Shown here piece by piece: positions 7,842-17,156 of a stretch of 64,000 nt of DNA. Position 1 is the stretch's first letter, and the number at the start of each line of letters is the position of its first letter. Below the pieces are notes generated by a model. The model was not told the DNA's origin, searched no databases, and was given only the letters and a program-made list of their open reading frames with translations. The position numbers and the translations under genes are program-made. The stretch covers positions 54,237 through 118,236 of the forward strand of contig NZ_JAAGVY010000012.1 of assembly GCF_010686655.1 (NCBI RefSeq), given 5' to 3'. The DNA is from Cryomorpha ignava. Lineage in GTDB: Bacteria; Bacteroidota; Bacteroidia; Flavobacteriales_D; Cryomorphaceae.

Positions 7842-10391
7842 TTAACCAAATACGTATTCTAATGGTACCCAGTAAAATTTTGAATTCGTTCCTTCAATTT
7901 GGTAATAAACATCACCATTGTAGATATTTTGTAAGTTGGTATACGCGGTTTTAAAATACTTCATTAACTGATCAATTTGCACATCACTTAGTTTCTTTTT
8001 ACTCATGATATCACCTACAGTCAATCCGCCAAATTGCTCCAAATCATTTGGCAGCATTAGGTTCATGTTTTCAATTCCCAGCAGGCGCTTTCTCAATTCT
8101 TCGATCGTTATATTTTCATATTTCTTATCGCCTCCCAGTACTGTTTGTGCCAGGCTGCTCCAATACTTCCCCAGACTTTCCTGCACATTGGCCTGCGTTT
8201 CATTTCTGAATTCGCCAGTGAGTTTTCTAAGATCTGCGAGGCGAGACGAAAGCTTATCTTCATGCATAAATAGCACGTATTTAAACAAGGGATACTTCAG
8301 TTTATCAGATTTATAATACGTATTTGATTTGATAAAAAGCTGAACCTTCTCTGCCGCACACCACTCTCTGAAATCATTTAAAAACTCCTCATTGTTTACA
8401 TCATTTTTAATCAATTCATCGATAATTAACGAAAGCACCGGAATTTTAAAATCACTTGCCCGATCATTTAACGCCGACTCATCTTCTACAATCTCTTTTA
8501 AATTTGAAAGGAATTCTTTTGTCTTCAATTCGCAAGAATCTAATTCCAAAGCCATGTAATTGCTTACCAGATTTTCATTGTAATCATCCAGAAAATAGGA
8601 TTTTATTTGGAAAGCGCTTTTATTCATTCTGGCTACCTTAGCGCCATTTATTGTCGTTTTAGAAAGCACCGGGGTTTCTGGTTGAGTGTTGCTGATAACG
8701 AACTCAATACCGAAGTATTTATTGGCCTGTGAAGTGGCAAGTTCAGGAAGAATTTCATCGCATTGATTTTCATAAAATAGCTTTCTGGTTCCAGCACTAA
8801 CCTCTTTTGAATAGCCAATGAAATTGATATAATTCAAATCGATTTCATTATTTTTCAAAATGTCTCCCAAATCAATTGGGCTAAGCATTGTTTCGGGTTT
8901 TTGTGATTTAAACCAAGGGTCAACCGATGAATTGTCAGGCGCATTACCGATATGCACAATGACATTAGATTGGTTTGGAGTGAGCATTAGAATAGCCTTT
9001 TTCATGGCATAGTAAACGGCTTCGCCCTCTGTTTTAAAACCTGCCTCGCCAATTGGGTACTCACCGAGATTTTTGGCAAGTTCTTTGGCATTGGTACTTA
9101 AATCATAAATTCGGCAAAATTCAGATTCCGGATTCGCATCTATTGTATTGTCCGGAAATTCATTTTTGTAAAGAACGGCTCCGTATTTAGTGGTATTAAT
9201 TCCACTGGCGACATTGCTTTCATAAGCTTTATTCAAAAAATCAATCACAACATCCAAATACCGTTTGGTGCCATCGCTTCCATCGAGCAAAAAAACCACA
9301 TTCTTAAATTTCATGTTTTCGGCCAGCTCCTTGCTTTTCTTGCTAATTTGGGTGTAAACCGCATCATCAAACCCTTCCACAACTCCACTGTTTCCCAAAT
9401 TTGTTTTACCGGTAACTGCTGTAAATATTTTCGAATTGTCGGGATATCTCACGCCATTAAACACCGGATATCTAAAAATTTCACCGTCCATTCTGGGATG
9501 TAACTCATAGTTACCCAAAGCGGGATCTCTAAGTGGTCCACCTACCAATGCGCTTCCACGTGCTCCGGTTGTACGGTATTTTTCAACCTGGTCTACTCCA
9601 CCAAAATCACTCGTAAAAACAGTTGCAATTATATCTTTTTGAGCTCTTTCTTCGAGGGCAGGTTTATCAAAATTTGGTTCCAGGCATAGAGCCGTCTTCC
9701 AAATTTCAGTTCTTCCTTCATCTACCCACCCCAGTAGTGGAGAATTATCGTTGAGATCGTAGTACTGACTTACGAGAAATCTTCCTTTGCCCCTTTCGCC
9801 AGATGTGTTGATGTATTTAAACACAAAGAAGACATCATAAATGAGTCTGGGTGCTAATGCTTTGGCGTCTTTTCCCGGCCCATCATAAACTTGATAAAAC
9901 TCTTTATTCGCTCTAATTAATTTTAAATTCTCTACGCCAATAAAATTATTGACCATAAATGCTTTCAACTCAATCCCTGTAGTATTGTCAACCAAAGGAT
10001 TATTCCACAAAATGAGATTGTCCTTATGACACCAGCCGAGCGATTTTCCTGATAGATTGGCTGTAACTTCCAAAAAATCACCATCTACTTTTCTCACATA
10101 AAAGAAAGTTGAGAAACCTACAGTAGTGGTTTTCGTACCATTTGGCTTATCTAAAATGGGGGTTTCAGACTGTGTGGTTATCACATTCCATTTCCGGTTT
10201 TTATTTGCTTTTTTATCCGAAATCAAGGTGTAACTCGCATAAGGATTGCCCTCATAATAATAGCGCTGATTAATTACATCGTACTGTAATTCGCTATAGG
10301 CATATGGCTTATCCAATACATCTTGTGCCACTCCCTGCCTTGTTGCAGTAAGCAAAATCAGCAAAATTATATAGTAGTTTAAACTTTTCAT
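7842..10391 (-). CDS. tssR: Type VI secretion subtype iii protein TssR
   Basis: This 849-aa exported protein has a signal peptide at residues 1-22. Two SH3-like segments follow (about 60-115, ending in GWCHKDNLILW, and about 145-230, ending in GWVDEGRTEIW). A von Willebrand A-like domain starts near 360 with VVFLLDGSDGT, where a degenerate DGSDG takes the place of the DxSxS metal site. The C-terminal third is helical. This size and layout fit TssR, a periplasmic member of the TssNOPQR envelope complex that replaces TssJLM in T6SSiii. The gene lies 2 bp after the barrel gene and just before the ABC genes. The assignment rests on layout and context; a database search was not possible. Confidence 0.72.
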   Translation of the reverse strand: MKSLNYYIILLILLTATRQGVAQDVLDKPYAYSELQYDVINQRYYYEGNPYASYTLISDKKANKNRKWNVITTQSETPILDKPNGTKTTTVGFSTFFYVRKVDGDFLEVTANLSGKSLGWCHKDNLILWNNPLVDNTTGIELKAFMVNNFIGVENLKLIRANKEFYQVYDGPGKDAKALAPRLIYDVFFVFKYINTSGERGKGRFLVSQYYDLNDNSPLLGWVDEGRTEIWKTALCLEPNFDKPALEERAQKDIIATVFTSDFGGVDQVEKYRTTGARGSALVGGPLRDPALGNYELHPRMDGEIFRYPVFNGVRYPDNSKIFTAVTGKTNLGNSGVVEGFDDAVYTQISKKSKELAENMKFKNVVFLLDGSDGTKRYLDVVIDFLNKAYESNVASGINTTKYGAVLYKNEFPDNTIDANPESEFCRIYDLSTNAKELAKNLGEYPIGEAGFKTEGEAVYYAMKKAILMLTPNQSNVIVHIGNAPDNSSVDPWFKSQKPETMLSPIDLGDILKNNEIDLNYINFIGYSKEVSAGTRKLFYENQCDEILPELATSQANKYFGIEFVISNTQPETPVLSKTTINGAKVARMNKSAFQIKSYFLDDYNENLVSNYMALELDSCELKTKEFLSNLKEIVEDESALNDRASDFKIPVLSLIIDELIKNDVNNEEFLNDFREWCAAEKVQLFIKSNTYYKSDKLKYPLFKYVLFMHEDKLSSRLADLRKLTGEFRNETQANVQESLGKYWSSLAQTVLGGDKKYENITIEELRKRLLGIENMNLMLPNDLEQFGGLTVGDIMSKKKLSDVQIDQLMKYFKTAYTNLQNIYNGDVYYQIEGTNSKFYWVPLEYVFG

Positions 10392-10393
10392 AT

Positions 10394-11815
10394 CTAAAAT
10401 TTTACGCCAAAAACAATTCCCCCATAAATATGCCCTGAAGCTTCATCAAGGTCGTGCAGCGGTTTAACCGGTTTATCTTGAGAAGCGTTAAAATAAGATT
10501 GATCAATACTGTAGGTTTCATTACCAATTATGGAGTAACCTATATTTAAGCCAATATTATATTTTAAAGCTTCATATTTTCTGATCATGAACGTGGGACG
10601 GAGTGAAATAGTAAAATATCCATCTCCATTTGAATCGTCTATTTCCGTATCCTGGCGTCGGCTTCTGAAAAATTCGATCAACTCCCCATTAGCAGTTAGC
10701 ACCATCTGAGGTGAGTTTCCATATATTACAGGGCTGCCTCCACTTTCTGATTGCACGTCTTTATTAAATAAATGATTGGTTCCGAGCTGGTCTAACATAT
10801 AGTCGCCCGAAACTTTTCTGTAAATGGGGAATGAATAGCTAATTTCTGCCTCTAGTGAAAGTTCGGTGGTACTACTCAACTTGATGCGCTTAGAGAAGCC
10901 AATAGGGATTTCTAAAAGGATGGCAGTTTGTTTTTCAACAACATCAGTGAAATTATACTTCACATCGATATTGTGCGGATTGGCGTCTGTATCCCCATCT
11001 AATTCAACCCCTTGCGTAGAAAAATCAGCAAAGTCTGATTGCAACTTGCTGTTAATCAAATTAACTCTAAGCCCGGCTTTAAACCAAATATTTGCGGCAT
11101 TTACGCCACCAAACGGATTAAAATACTTCACCACTCCCATTTTAGTGAGAAAGGCATAAGAGGAATTTGGCGAATACACTTCCTGACTTCCAAAATCGGG
11201 GTTTGAGATTCTTAAATTTGGATTTATCTCGGCCATCCATACATTCACGCCGGGAGGCCTTTTTGCGATAAGCGAAGAAATACCATAAACATCTTTATTA
11301 TAATTTAAAGAGATTATATAAACAAGGTAGGTCGTTTTGCTTCTCTTCTTATTGATCGTATTATCAGCCTCTAAAAGTCCCTTAACTGTCTTTTTAACAT
11401 TCAGGTTCACCATATAGTCGCCTTTTTGATTGGTTACTACATTTATCTCATCGTAAGAATCTGTTAGCTCATATTCAAAATCAAATTTTGAATACCGCTC
11501 TGTAACATCCACCACATAATCATCGAGCTTAATTCCTTTCTCTTGAACACAATAGTCGCAAGGAACTGTGGGATTTGGCATAGTAAAACTCGTTTTAAAG
11601 TCAAACTTCCGCGCATTTATATTCTTCAAATCATCCATATGTTCCTTAACCAAACTTATTGCACGGTCTCTTAGAGTATCTTCTCCGCTATTTAAATTGC
11701 GATCGCCATGCAGATAATCTGTTGGGGCGGCTAAAAGTGATGTTGATAAACAGAGACTGAACACAAATAGAATTGTCCAATCACTTAACTTTCGGTTATG
11801 AATGATTCTTTTCAT
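10394..11815 (-). CDS. Outer-membrane beta-barrel-like protein in the T6SSiii operon
   Basis: From the ATG at 11815 this is a 473-aa protein with a signal peptide (LFVFSLCLSTSLLAAP). A TTG four codons upstream would overlap the previous gene. Residues about 30-170 form a soluble domain with a CxxC pair (CDYC). From about 200 the sequence alternates hydrophobic and polar residues in many strand-like segments (IWFKAGLRVNL, YFTISLRPTFMI, YNIGLNIGYSII) and ends in IVFGVKF with a terminal Phe, as outer-membrane barrels do. It sits between the T9SS cargo gene and tssR. No outer-membrane pore is among the T6SSiii core parts I know, so an accessory or anchoring role is inferred. Confidence 0.7.
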   Translation of the reverse strand: MKRIIHNRKLSDWTILFVFSLCLSTSLLAAPTDYLHGDRNLNSGEDTLRDRAISLVKEHMDDLKNINARKFDFKTSFTMPNPTVPCDYCVQEKGIKLDDYVVDVTERYSKFDFEYELTDSYDEINVVTNQKGDYMVNLNVKKTVKGLLEADNTINKKRSKTTYLVYIISLNYNKDVYGISSLIAKRPPGVNVWMAEINPNLRISNPDFGSQEVYSPNSSYAFLTKMGVVKYFNPFGGVNAANIWFKAGLRVNLINSKLQSDFADFSTQGVELDGDTDANPHNIDVKYNFTDVVEKQTAILLEIPIGFSKRIKLSSTTELSLEAEISYSFPIYRKVSGDYMLDQLGTNHLFNKDVQSESGGSPVIYGNSPQMVLTANGELIEFFRSRRQDTEIDDSNGDGYFTISLRPTFMIRKYEALKYNIGLNIGYSIIGNETYSIDQSYFNASQDKPVKPLHDLDEASGHIYGGIVFGVKF

Positions 11816-11823
11816 CGCAGTTC

Positions 11824-14800
11824 TCAATTAATAATGATTTTAAATGTCTCACTGTGCCTGCTATTTGAAAGGCGAAGCAAATACACTCCCTTATCAACCT
11901 TTGGAAGTATTATTTTCTTCTGACCAATCTTTTCAATTTGAATAATATCTGACATCAAGCTTTTCCCGGCAATATCAATAAGCTCTATAGAATACCTTCC
12001 TTCCAGATCTTCAGAAAGATTTTCTAAAACGACATCTCTCCCAACTACCGGATTTGGATAAAGTAAAAATTTTGGTGAAGTCGCTTTCGATTTTGGCCCA
12101 TCGCAAGCTCTTAGTTCAAATTGATCGAAGCAATTTACAGTAGTTGACCAACAGCGATCAGAATACAGACTTGTTGCCACAATATATTTCGAAGTATCGC
12201 ATCCTTCTAAAGCATCATTTGGAAAATAGGTTTGATCTGTCGCTCCCGAAATCGCGGAAAAAACTCCCGCCGATTCTACGTCATACCATTGAAAATATAA
12301 GGCCGGTTCATCTACTACCGATAGTCCGTTGGGAAGAAAAAAGTCAATCCCTTCGGGACAAGATGCGTAGTCGGCGAGAACATTTACAGTTGTATTTTTT
12401 GAACTGGCGCACCTCTGGCTTGTGGAAGCATCTGTAACTGTAATACTATATGTGGCCGACAAATCACTCCAGATACCGGCTAGCGGCTCGGGGTTTAACC
12501 AGTGGGGTAAAAAATAAGTGCTGGCAGCTGAACTTGATTCACAACCAGTACATGACCATTGATATTCATAATCTGGATGGGGATCAATAACTTCTATATG
12601 CGTATATTCATTGTGGCAGATTGTAGCGTCTACATCCAGAATGCGCATTGCGATTTCGGGCGAAGCGTATATACTTACGTTAAAAATGGTATCTACTTCG
12701 CAATTTGAATCTGGATATCCGCCAGAAATGCGAATAGGATATATACCGGGAGGCACAGTCTGCGCATTCATATCCACAGTAATTTTTTTGGTTATTTGAT
12801 CAATGCTAACCGATGCCGGTAAACCCAAAGGGTCGTCCCAGTCAACATCTCCTATTCCATTCCATCCCGGATCAATTATAAAATTGGGGCCATCCTGGCA
12901 AGATTCAAAATTAGCAGTAGCGGGGTTGAATGTCGCATTTGGATTTACTAAAATTTCAATGGGAACAGGAAGAGCCCAGCATGTTACAGGGTTTGTTTCA
13001 GAAACATTTTTATTTTGCGCGTAAATATTAGCATCCCAGCTAGTTGCGGTAGGCGAAGAATTGGTAATTGAAAAATTTAATCCCGGTATATTGGGATAGC
13101 TCGATGCATCTGTAATATTTGGAGAACTCAGTGGGGAATTAAAAATGAAATCCGAAACAGCGAAATGACTTATATTTTCACTTGGATTAAACAAGATATC
13201 AAAAGGTGTTCCGCTACAGATACTCGTGGGAAATACCAGACTTGACTGCAGCATATCTGGCAAGGGTATAAGGTTGATAATAAACGACAAGCTGGAGCTA
13301 TTTAGTTTGCTATGACAGCCGTTTAACTCAAAAACAGGATAATAGTCACCACCATTTTCCAAAGGAATATTATTGAGACTCGATGCTGAATTGTCATTCG
13401 AATCTTTCCATTCAATGTTGTAGCCTGAACCATTATCTACCCATGGATTAAGGTCATTAATTCTGGCCACACTATCAATGACAAGCGGAGATGCGTAATT
13501 ACAAAATTGCAAGATTGAGGGTGCACCATCTATAAATTCTACTGCCGGTGGTGTAGGTTTAATGGTTACAGAATTAGAATAAAAACCAGGCAGTTCATAA
13601 TCGGCCGGATTATAACCACAGGATAATCCTCCATTGTACCAAAGTGAATCTACAACGAACTTGTGAGTCCCTGCCGAATCAATTTGCACATTAAACGGAT
13701 TTTCACTTATTGCCCCTTCATTAAATTGATTATTAATAAAGTAACTCGCTTCCCAATCAACTGTGTCGGGTGTTTGAACTAGAAATTCAACAGGCCCATA
13801 TCCCTGGCACAAGGAATTATCAGATGGTGTTAGATCGTTGTGCAAAATACTCGTAATTATGGGGCGCGGCTTTACACCAAACACTGCAGATATTGGAGTA
13901 GAGTTGGTACAAACGGGCGCATCTGTAAATCCGTAACTCGATATAATGAAGTTGCTGTTGTCACCCGCCGATGTAAGGTTTAAATTTATTTCAGTATCTG
14001 AAGTAATATTTACTGATCCCGATTGTGCAGTTGCACTTGCCCATTGAATTTGCAATGGCTGCTGACCGACTGTTGCATTGGTAATCACAATTGGCTGTGC
14101 GGGCAGTTGGCAAAGTTCTCCAGGATTGGTAATAATCACAGACGGAACCGGACGAACGGTAATAAGCTTGCTTACACCACCAGTAGTAGTTGTACAGGAA
14201 GAGGTTCCGATACGCCTAACCCAAAAAGTAGTATCGGAAGTCAATGAAGTTGCCTGCCAGTTATTAAGATCAGTGGTAGTTATCAAATTTGTGCCCACTT
14301 GATTTCCCCAACCCCATTGATAGTCAGCGCCAGAACCTTCTAATCCTCCGGTAGCCATAAGCGTTACGGACGCGCCGTTGCAAACCATATTATCACCACC
14401 GGCTATAGCTGTAGGAGCTGTTGGTGGCTGATGAACCGTTATTGCTTTAGAGAAATGAGCAGTGGCTTGCTGGCAAGCCGTATTTCCTTTTAGTCTCACC
14501 CAATAAGTTATATCGGTCGTAAGGTTACCTGTCGTAAATGGGTTTCCTAAAAACACTGCATTCGCATCACTTACGGCACCTGTTCCCCACTGGTAGTCAG
14601 CTCCTGATCCAACATTTCCACCAGATGCAGTAAGGATTAAAGAAGTGCCGCTGCAGATTGCGCTTGTATATCCCGCAATCGCCGTAGGCGCTGTCGTTGG
14701 CGGTTGGTTTACGGTTACAAATAGGGTATCTGAAAATGCCGTAAGACATGAAACCTCGCTAACCTCAACCCTGTAATAAGTAGTGCTCATTAAGCTTCCG

Positions 14801-15033
14801 GGAGCAAAAGATGATCCGGTCGAGCCTACTATGTCGGTGAAGGCAATATTGTTCAAGGAAGACTGCCATTGCAAATCAGCTCCGACTGTAAAGCCGGAAA
14901 TGGATAGCGTAGCAGCCGAAGATCCTGAACATATCGTTTGACTTGACGAAACCGTTCCCGCAGTGCATGGCGGCTGTGCCTGCAAAGTGGCAATTAATCC
15001 GCAAAAACTTAAAAATAAAGTCCACTTTTTCAT
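11824..15033 (-). CDS. Giant Ig/PKD-repeat surface protein with T9SS type A sorting domain
   Basis: This 1069-aa protein has a signal peptide at 1-19 (SFCGLIATLQA). Repeated Ig/PKD-like modules of about 90-100 residues follow, with recurring CSGSSATL and DYQWG elements and strands ending in TTYYRVEV or TFWVRRIG. From about residue 988 it has a T9SS type A C-terminal sorting domain: LLYPNPVVG, then IELIDIAGKSL, then GVYLLRLSN and a basic-hydrophobic end. Such proteins cross the outer membrane through T9SS and are fixed to the surface or released. Its position inside the T6SSiii envelope operon, 3 bp after the tssP-like gene and overlapping the start region of the barrel gene, is unusual. Confidence 0.85.
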   Translation of the reverse strand: MKKWTLFLSFCGLIATLQAQPPCTAGTVSSSQTICSGSSAATLSISGFTVGADLQWQSSLNNIAFTDIVGSTGSSFAPGSLMSTTYYRVEVSEVSCLTAFSDTLFVTVNQPPTTAPTAIAGYTSAICSGTSLILTASGGNVGSGADYQWGTGAVSDANAVFLGNPFTTGNLTTDITYWVRLKGNTACQQATAHFSKAITVHQPPTAPTAIAGGDNMVCNGASVTLMATGGLEGSGADYQWGWGNQVGTNLITTTDLNNWQATSLTSDTTFWVRRIGTSSCTTTTGGVSKLITVRPVPSVIITNPGELCQLPAQPIVITNATVGQQPLQIQWASATAQSGSVNITSDTEINLNLTSAGDNSNFIISSYGFTDAPVCTNSTPISAVFGVKPRPIITSILHNDLTPSDNSLCQGYGPVEFLVQTPDTVDWEASYFINNQFNEGAISENPFNVQIDSAGTHKFVVDSLWYNGGLSCGYNPADYELPGFYSNSVTIKPTPPAVEFIDGAPSILQFCNYASPLVIDSVARINDLNPWVDNGSGYNIEWKDSNDNSASSLNNIPLENGGDYYPVFELNGCHSKLNSSSLSFIINLIPLPDMLQSSLVFPTSICSGTPFDILFNPSENISHFAVSDFIFNSPLSSPNITDASSYPNIPGLNFSITNSSPTATSWDANIYAQNKNVSETNPVTCWALPVPIEILVNPNATFNPATANFESCQDGPNFIIDPGWNGIGDVDWDDPLGLPASVSIDQITKKITVDMNAQTVPPGIYPIRISGGYPDSNCEVDTIFNVSIYASPEIAMRILDVDATICHNEYTHIEVIDPHPDYEYQWSCTGCESSSAASTYFLPHWLNPEPLAGIWSDLSATYSITVTDASTSQRCASSKNTTVNVLADYASCPEGIDFFLPNGLSVVDEPALYFQWYDVESAGVFSAISGATDQTYFPNDALEGCDTSKYIVATSLYSDRCWSTTVNCFDQFELRACDGPKSKATSPKFLLYPNPVVGRDVVLENLSEDLEGRYSIELIDIAGKSLMSDIIQIEKIGQKKIILPKVDKGVYLLRLSNSRHSETFKIIIN

Positions 15034-15036
15034 TGT

Positions 15037-16230
15037 CTATCTGGTTTTGAAAGTCAATCCAAAAATGGAACTGCGATCTGTAATGAACTCCAGCGTCAAA
15101 TTGGAATTTTCATATTTCGTTTTGGAAAGCTTCTCGAATTGCATTTGCGTATTCTCCTGGGTAACAAAAGTCAGCTTGTAGGTATGGCCTGCCTTAAACC
15201 CAATTCGTTTTGAATCAAGCCGTCGTACCTGAGGATCATAATAATCGTTACCAGTTCGAAACACAAATGGATTTAGTCTTTTCTGATTCTCGTCATTACA
15301 GGTGGTGCATTCGTAAACAATGCTGTAGTTTCCGGTATTGTAATTTCCCCAGAAGGAAAACTCGCTCAATTGTAAATCAGTTTTAGGAGTTAACTCAATA
15401 ACCACCGTTCCACCCGAAAAATTCTGATTATTTTTAGATGGTACTGCCGGACCCAAATCAAATTGACCCGAGCTGCTCGTTGATTTATACCACCCATCAG
15501 TAGATTTTTCGGTCGGTTTGGGTTTGGGGATAGTCGCTTTTGGAACAACCGCCTGAGTCGCTCTCGGCTTTGGCGCAGATCGTGGTTTTTCCACCCGGAC
15601 TACCTGCTTTTTATTTACAGTAAGACTTTTTTCAGAAGCAATAGTGTCACCTTCATAGAATAAGCGCAGCATTATAGTATAGTAGCCTGGATCGGGCGAT
15701 GCAAACTTTAAGGTGTCGCTGTCATCCAGAAATAATTCATTGCCTTTCTCTGTTAGCACCACCCATTCGTGTTCTACGTTTTTATAGGTACTTTTATTCA
15801 TCGCCACAGCATCGTCACCTTCAGCAATCGACTCCTCAACCAATTCAAAATCTATATACTCACCTTCTGATACCATGAGGGTATCGGTTGCAATTAGTCT
15901 CCCATTTGGCTGATAAGTATCTACAACATACCTACCTGTTTCAACAAATGTGAAAAGTGGCGCCAATTGATAAGCGTGGAAGCTTTCTCCTCTGGGATCT
16001 TTAACATCCCAAAAATAACCTTTTGATAATTGTTCACTATCCAGGCTCTTTCCTTCTTCCACTTTAATCCGTAACATATACTCATTTCCTGATGTCAGGT
16101 TAGCTACTGCCTCACCATTATTCATCTCGTACGAAATCGAAGCATATTTTTCTGGTGACTTGGCAAAGCCCATTATTATCAATCCCAAAAGGATGATAAT
16201 TAGAAAAGGTATATAGATGATTCTTTCCAT
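15037..16230 (-). CDS. tssP: TssP-like inner-membrane-anchored protein of T6SSiii
   Basis: From the ATG at 16230 this is a 397-aa protein with a single N-terminal transmembrane helix (YIPFLIIILLGLIIMGF). Two Ig/PKD-like periplasmic domains follow (about 30-105 and 110-190), then a Pro/Lys/Thr-rich linker (about 190-235) and a C-terminal beta domain with a CxxC pair in YECTTCND. A membrane anchor plus PKD-like folds next to TssO fits TssP of the T6SSiii TssNOPQR complex. A TTG start at 16245 would overlap tssO by 4 bp. The family call is based on architecture and order and is less certain than TssO. Confidence 0.62.
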   Translation of the reverse strand: MERIIYIPFLIIILLGLIIMGFAKSPEKYASISYEMNNGEAVANLTSGNEYMLRIKVEEGKSLDSEQLSKGYFWDVKDPRGESFHAYQLAPLFTFVETGRYVVDTYQPNGRLIATDTLMVSEGEYIDFELVEESIAEGDDAVAMNKSTYKNVEHEWVVLTEKGNELFLDDSDTLKFASPDPGYYTIMLRLFYEGDTIASEKSLTVNKKQVVRVEKPRSAPKPRATQAVVPKATIPKPKPTEKSTDGWYKSTSSSGQFDLGPAVPSKNNQNFSGGTVVIELTPKTDLQLSEFSFWGNYNTGNYSIVYECTTCNDENQKRLNPFVFRTGNDYYDPQVRRLDSKRIGFKAGHTYKLTFVTQENTQMQFEKLSKTKYENSNLTLEFITDRSSIFGLTFKTR

Positions 16231-16241
16231 TTCTATTGGTT

Positions 16242-16766
16242 TCAATTCATTTTACTTTGACACTCGGTCAATTTGTCATTTGTATCTTCCAGTTCCGTTT
16301 CCTGACTAATAATTTTATCGCTTGTTTTTCTGTAAATTCTATTCAAAATCTTGAGATTATCAATCTGAGAAGATATCATATTTGCAGTTAACGAGTCCAC
16401 CGCCGAACCTCTACTTGAAGCAATTACATTCTTTTGAAATTTCTGTAACTCCACTTCTATCCCCTTAATTGCCACGTCTATATCTCCGTACAACTGGCTA
16501 TTTAAAACCTTGGGTTCTGATTTTGTCAATAGAGAATTTACGTCATCAATTTTTTGATGAAAATCTTCATAATACTTATTGACATTGATATCAGTGGCTT
16601 TTACAGTAACCCGTTTTTCATATTCACTTCGCAGAAAAGCATTCTCGGCTTTATCTATTCTGCCGTATAAATAAATTGCAGTACAAACGGGCACAACTGC
16701 CAAAAAGAATAGCAGTGTAAATTTCCAAAATGCTTTTTGCCTCTCTTTGCTATTTAATGGTCTCAT
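16242..16766 (-). CDS. tssO: Type VI secretion subtype iii protein TssO
   Basis: From the ATG at 16766 this is a 174-aa protein. An N-terminal cytosolic LNSKERQKAFWKF stretch leads into one transmembrane helix (about residues 15-37), followed by a long periplasmic coiled coil to the C-terminus. TssO proteins of T6SSiii share this size, the ER-x-x-AF motif ahead of the membrane helix and the helical tail. They are inner-membrane parts of the TssNOPQR trans-envelope complex. It is the first gene of the leftward operon, with a long untranslated leader and a -7-like element at 16901-16908. Confidence 0.78.
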   Translation of the reverse strand: MRPLNSKERQKAFWKFTLLFFLAVVPVCTAIYLYGRIDKAENAFLRSEYEKRVTVKATDINVNKYYEDFHQKIDDVNSLLTKSEPKVLNSQLYGDIDVAIKGIEVELQKFQKNVIASSRGSAVDSLTANMISSQIDNLKILNRIYRKTSDKIISQETELEDTNDKLTECQSKMN

Positions 16767-16900
16767 CAATTTCTAATTCTAAATGATTAAGCTATTCACC
16801 TGGTCAGTAGATTTTACTGACCGCTTACTTGTAAGTATTTATCTATTATTAAGGGATAAACAGCATGATTTTAAAGTAGTGCATTCATTCCGCAAGTGAT

Positions 16901-16908
16901 CAAATATA
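16901..16908 (-). promoter_or_regulatory. -7-type promoter element of the leftward T6SSiii operon
   Basis: The minus strand reads TATATTTG, an exact match to the Bacteroidota -7 consensus TAnnTTTG, 135 bp ahead of the tssO ATG. I see no good -33 TTG at the usual 17-23 bp spacing, so an activator may be needed. The shared direct-repeat motif lies 48 bp upstream. Confidence 0.5.
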
Positions 16909-16956
16909 GACGATGAAAAGATGAAAATTTTGGTTTAAAAGCCAAACACCCCAGAA

Positions 16957-16972
16957 ATGACTACTAAATAGC
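16957..16972 (-). promoter_or_regulatory. Shared direct-repeat motif, leftward T6SSiii promoter
   Basis: The minus strand reads GCTATTTAGTAGTCAT. It matches the motif GTCATTTARTAGTCAT found before three rightward T6SS units, with a degenerate first half-site. Its distance to the -7-like element is 48 bp, one helical turn more than the 37-38 bp seen at the other sites. Probable activator site. Confidence 0.5.
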
Positions 16973-17071
16973 CCTTTTAGAAATCTATCCCTTTAGCTCT
17001 AGCGAAATTTATTGGGAGAAGATGACTTGCAAGGTTATTAAAATAATAAAATCGGCCGATTTTTTGAATTA

Positions 17072-17087
17072 GTCATTTAATAGTCAT
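17072..17087 (+). promoter_or_regulatory. Shared direct-repeat motif, cargo-module promoter
   Basis: The plus strand reads GTCATTTAATAGTCAT, a direct repeat of GTCAT with an 11-bp period. It lies 38 bp upstream of a TACATTTG element at 17126 and before the PAAR gene. Together with the leftward copy it makes 16770-17156 a bidirectional control region. The rest of that region shows no coding sequence. Confidence 0.55.
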
Positions 17088-17125
17088 TTTCTAATACCTG
17101 CCTTATTTTTAAAGGATAGTAGGCT

Positions 17126-17133
17126 TACATTTG
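17126..17133 (+). promoter_or_regulatory. -7-type promoter element before the PAAR gene
   Basis: TACATTTG is an exact TAnnTTTG match, 23 bp upstream of the TTG start of the PAAR gene. This would give a very short untranslated leader. No TTG is seen at the normal -33 spacing. Confidence 0.5.
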
Positions 17134-17156
17134 GTTAAACCGATACTAACCACATT

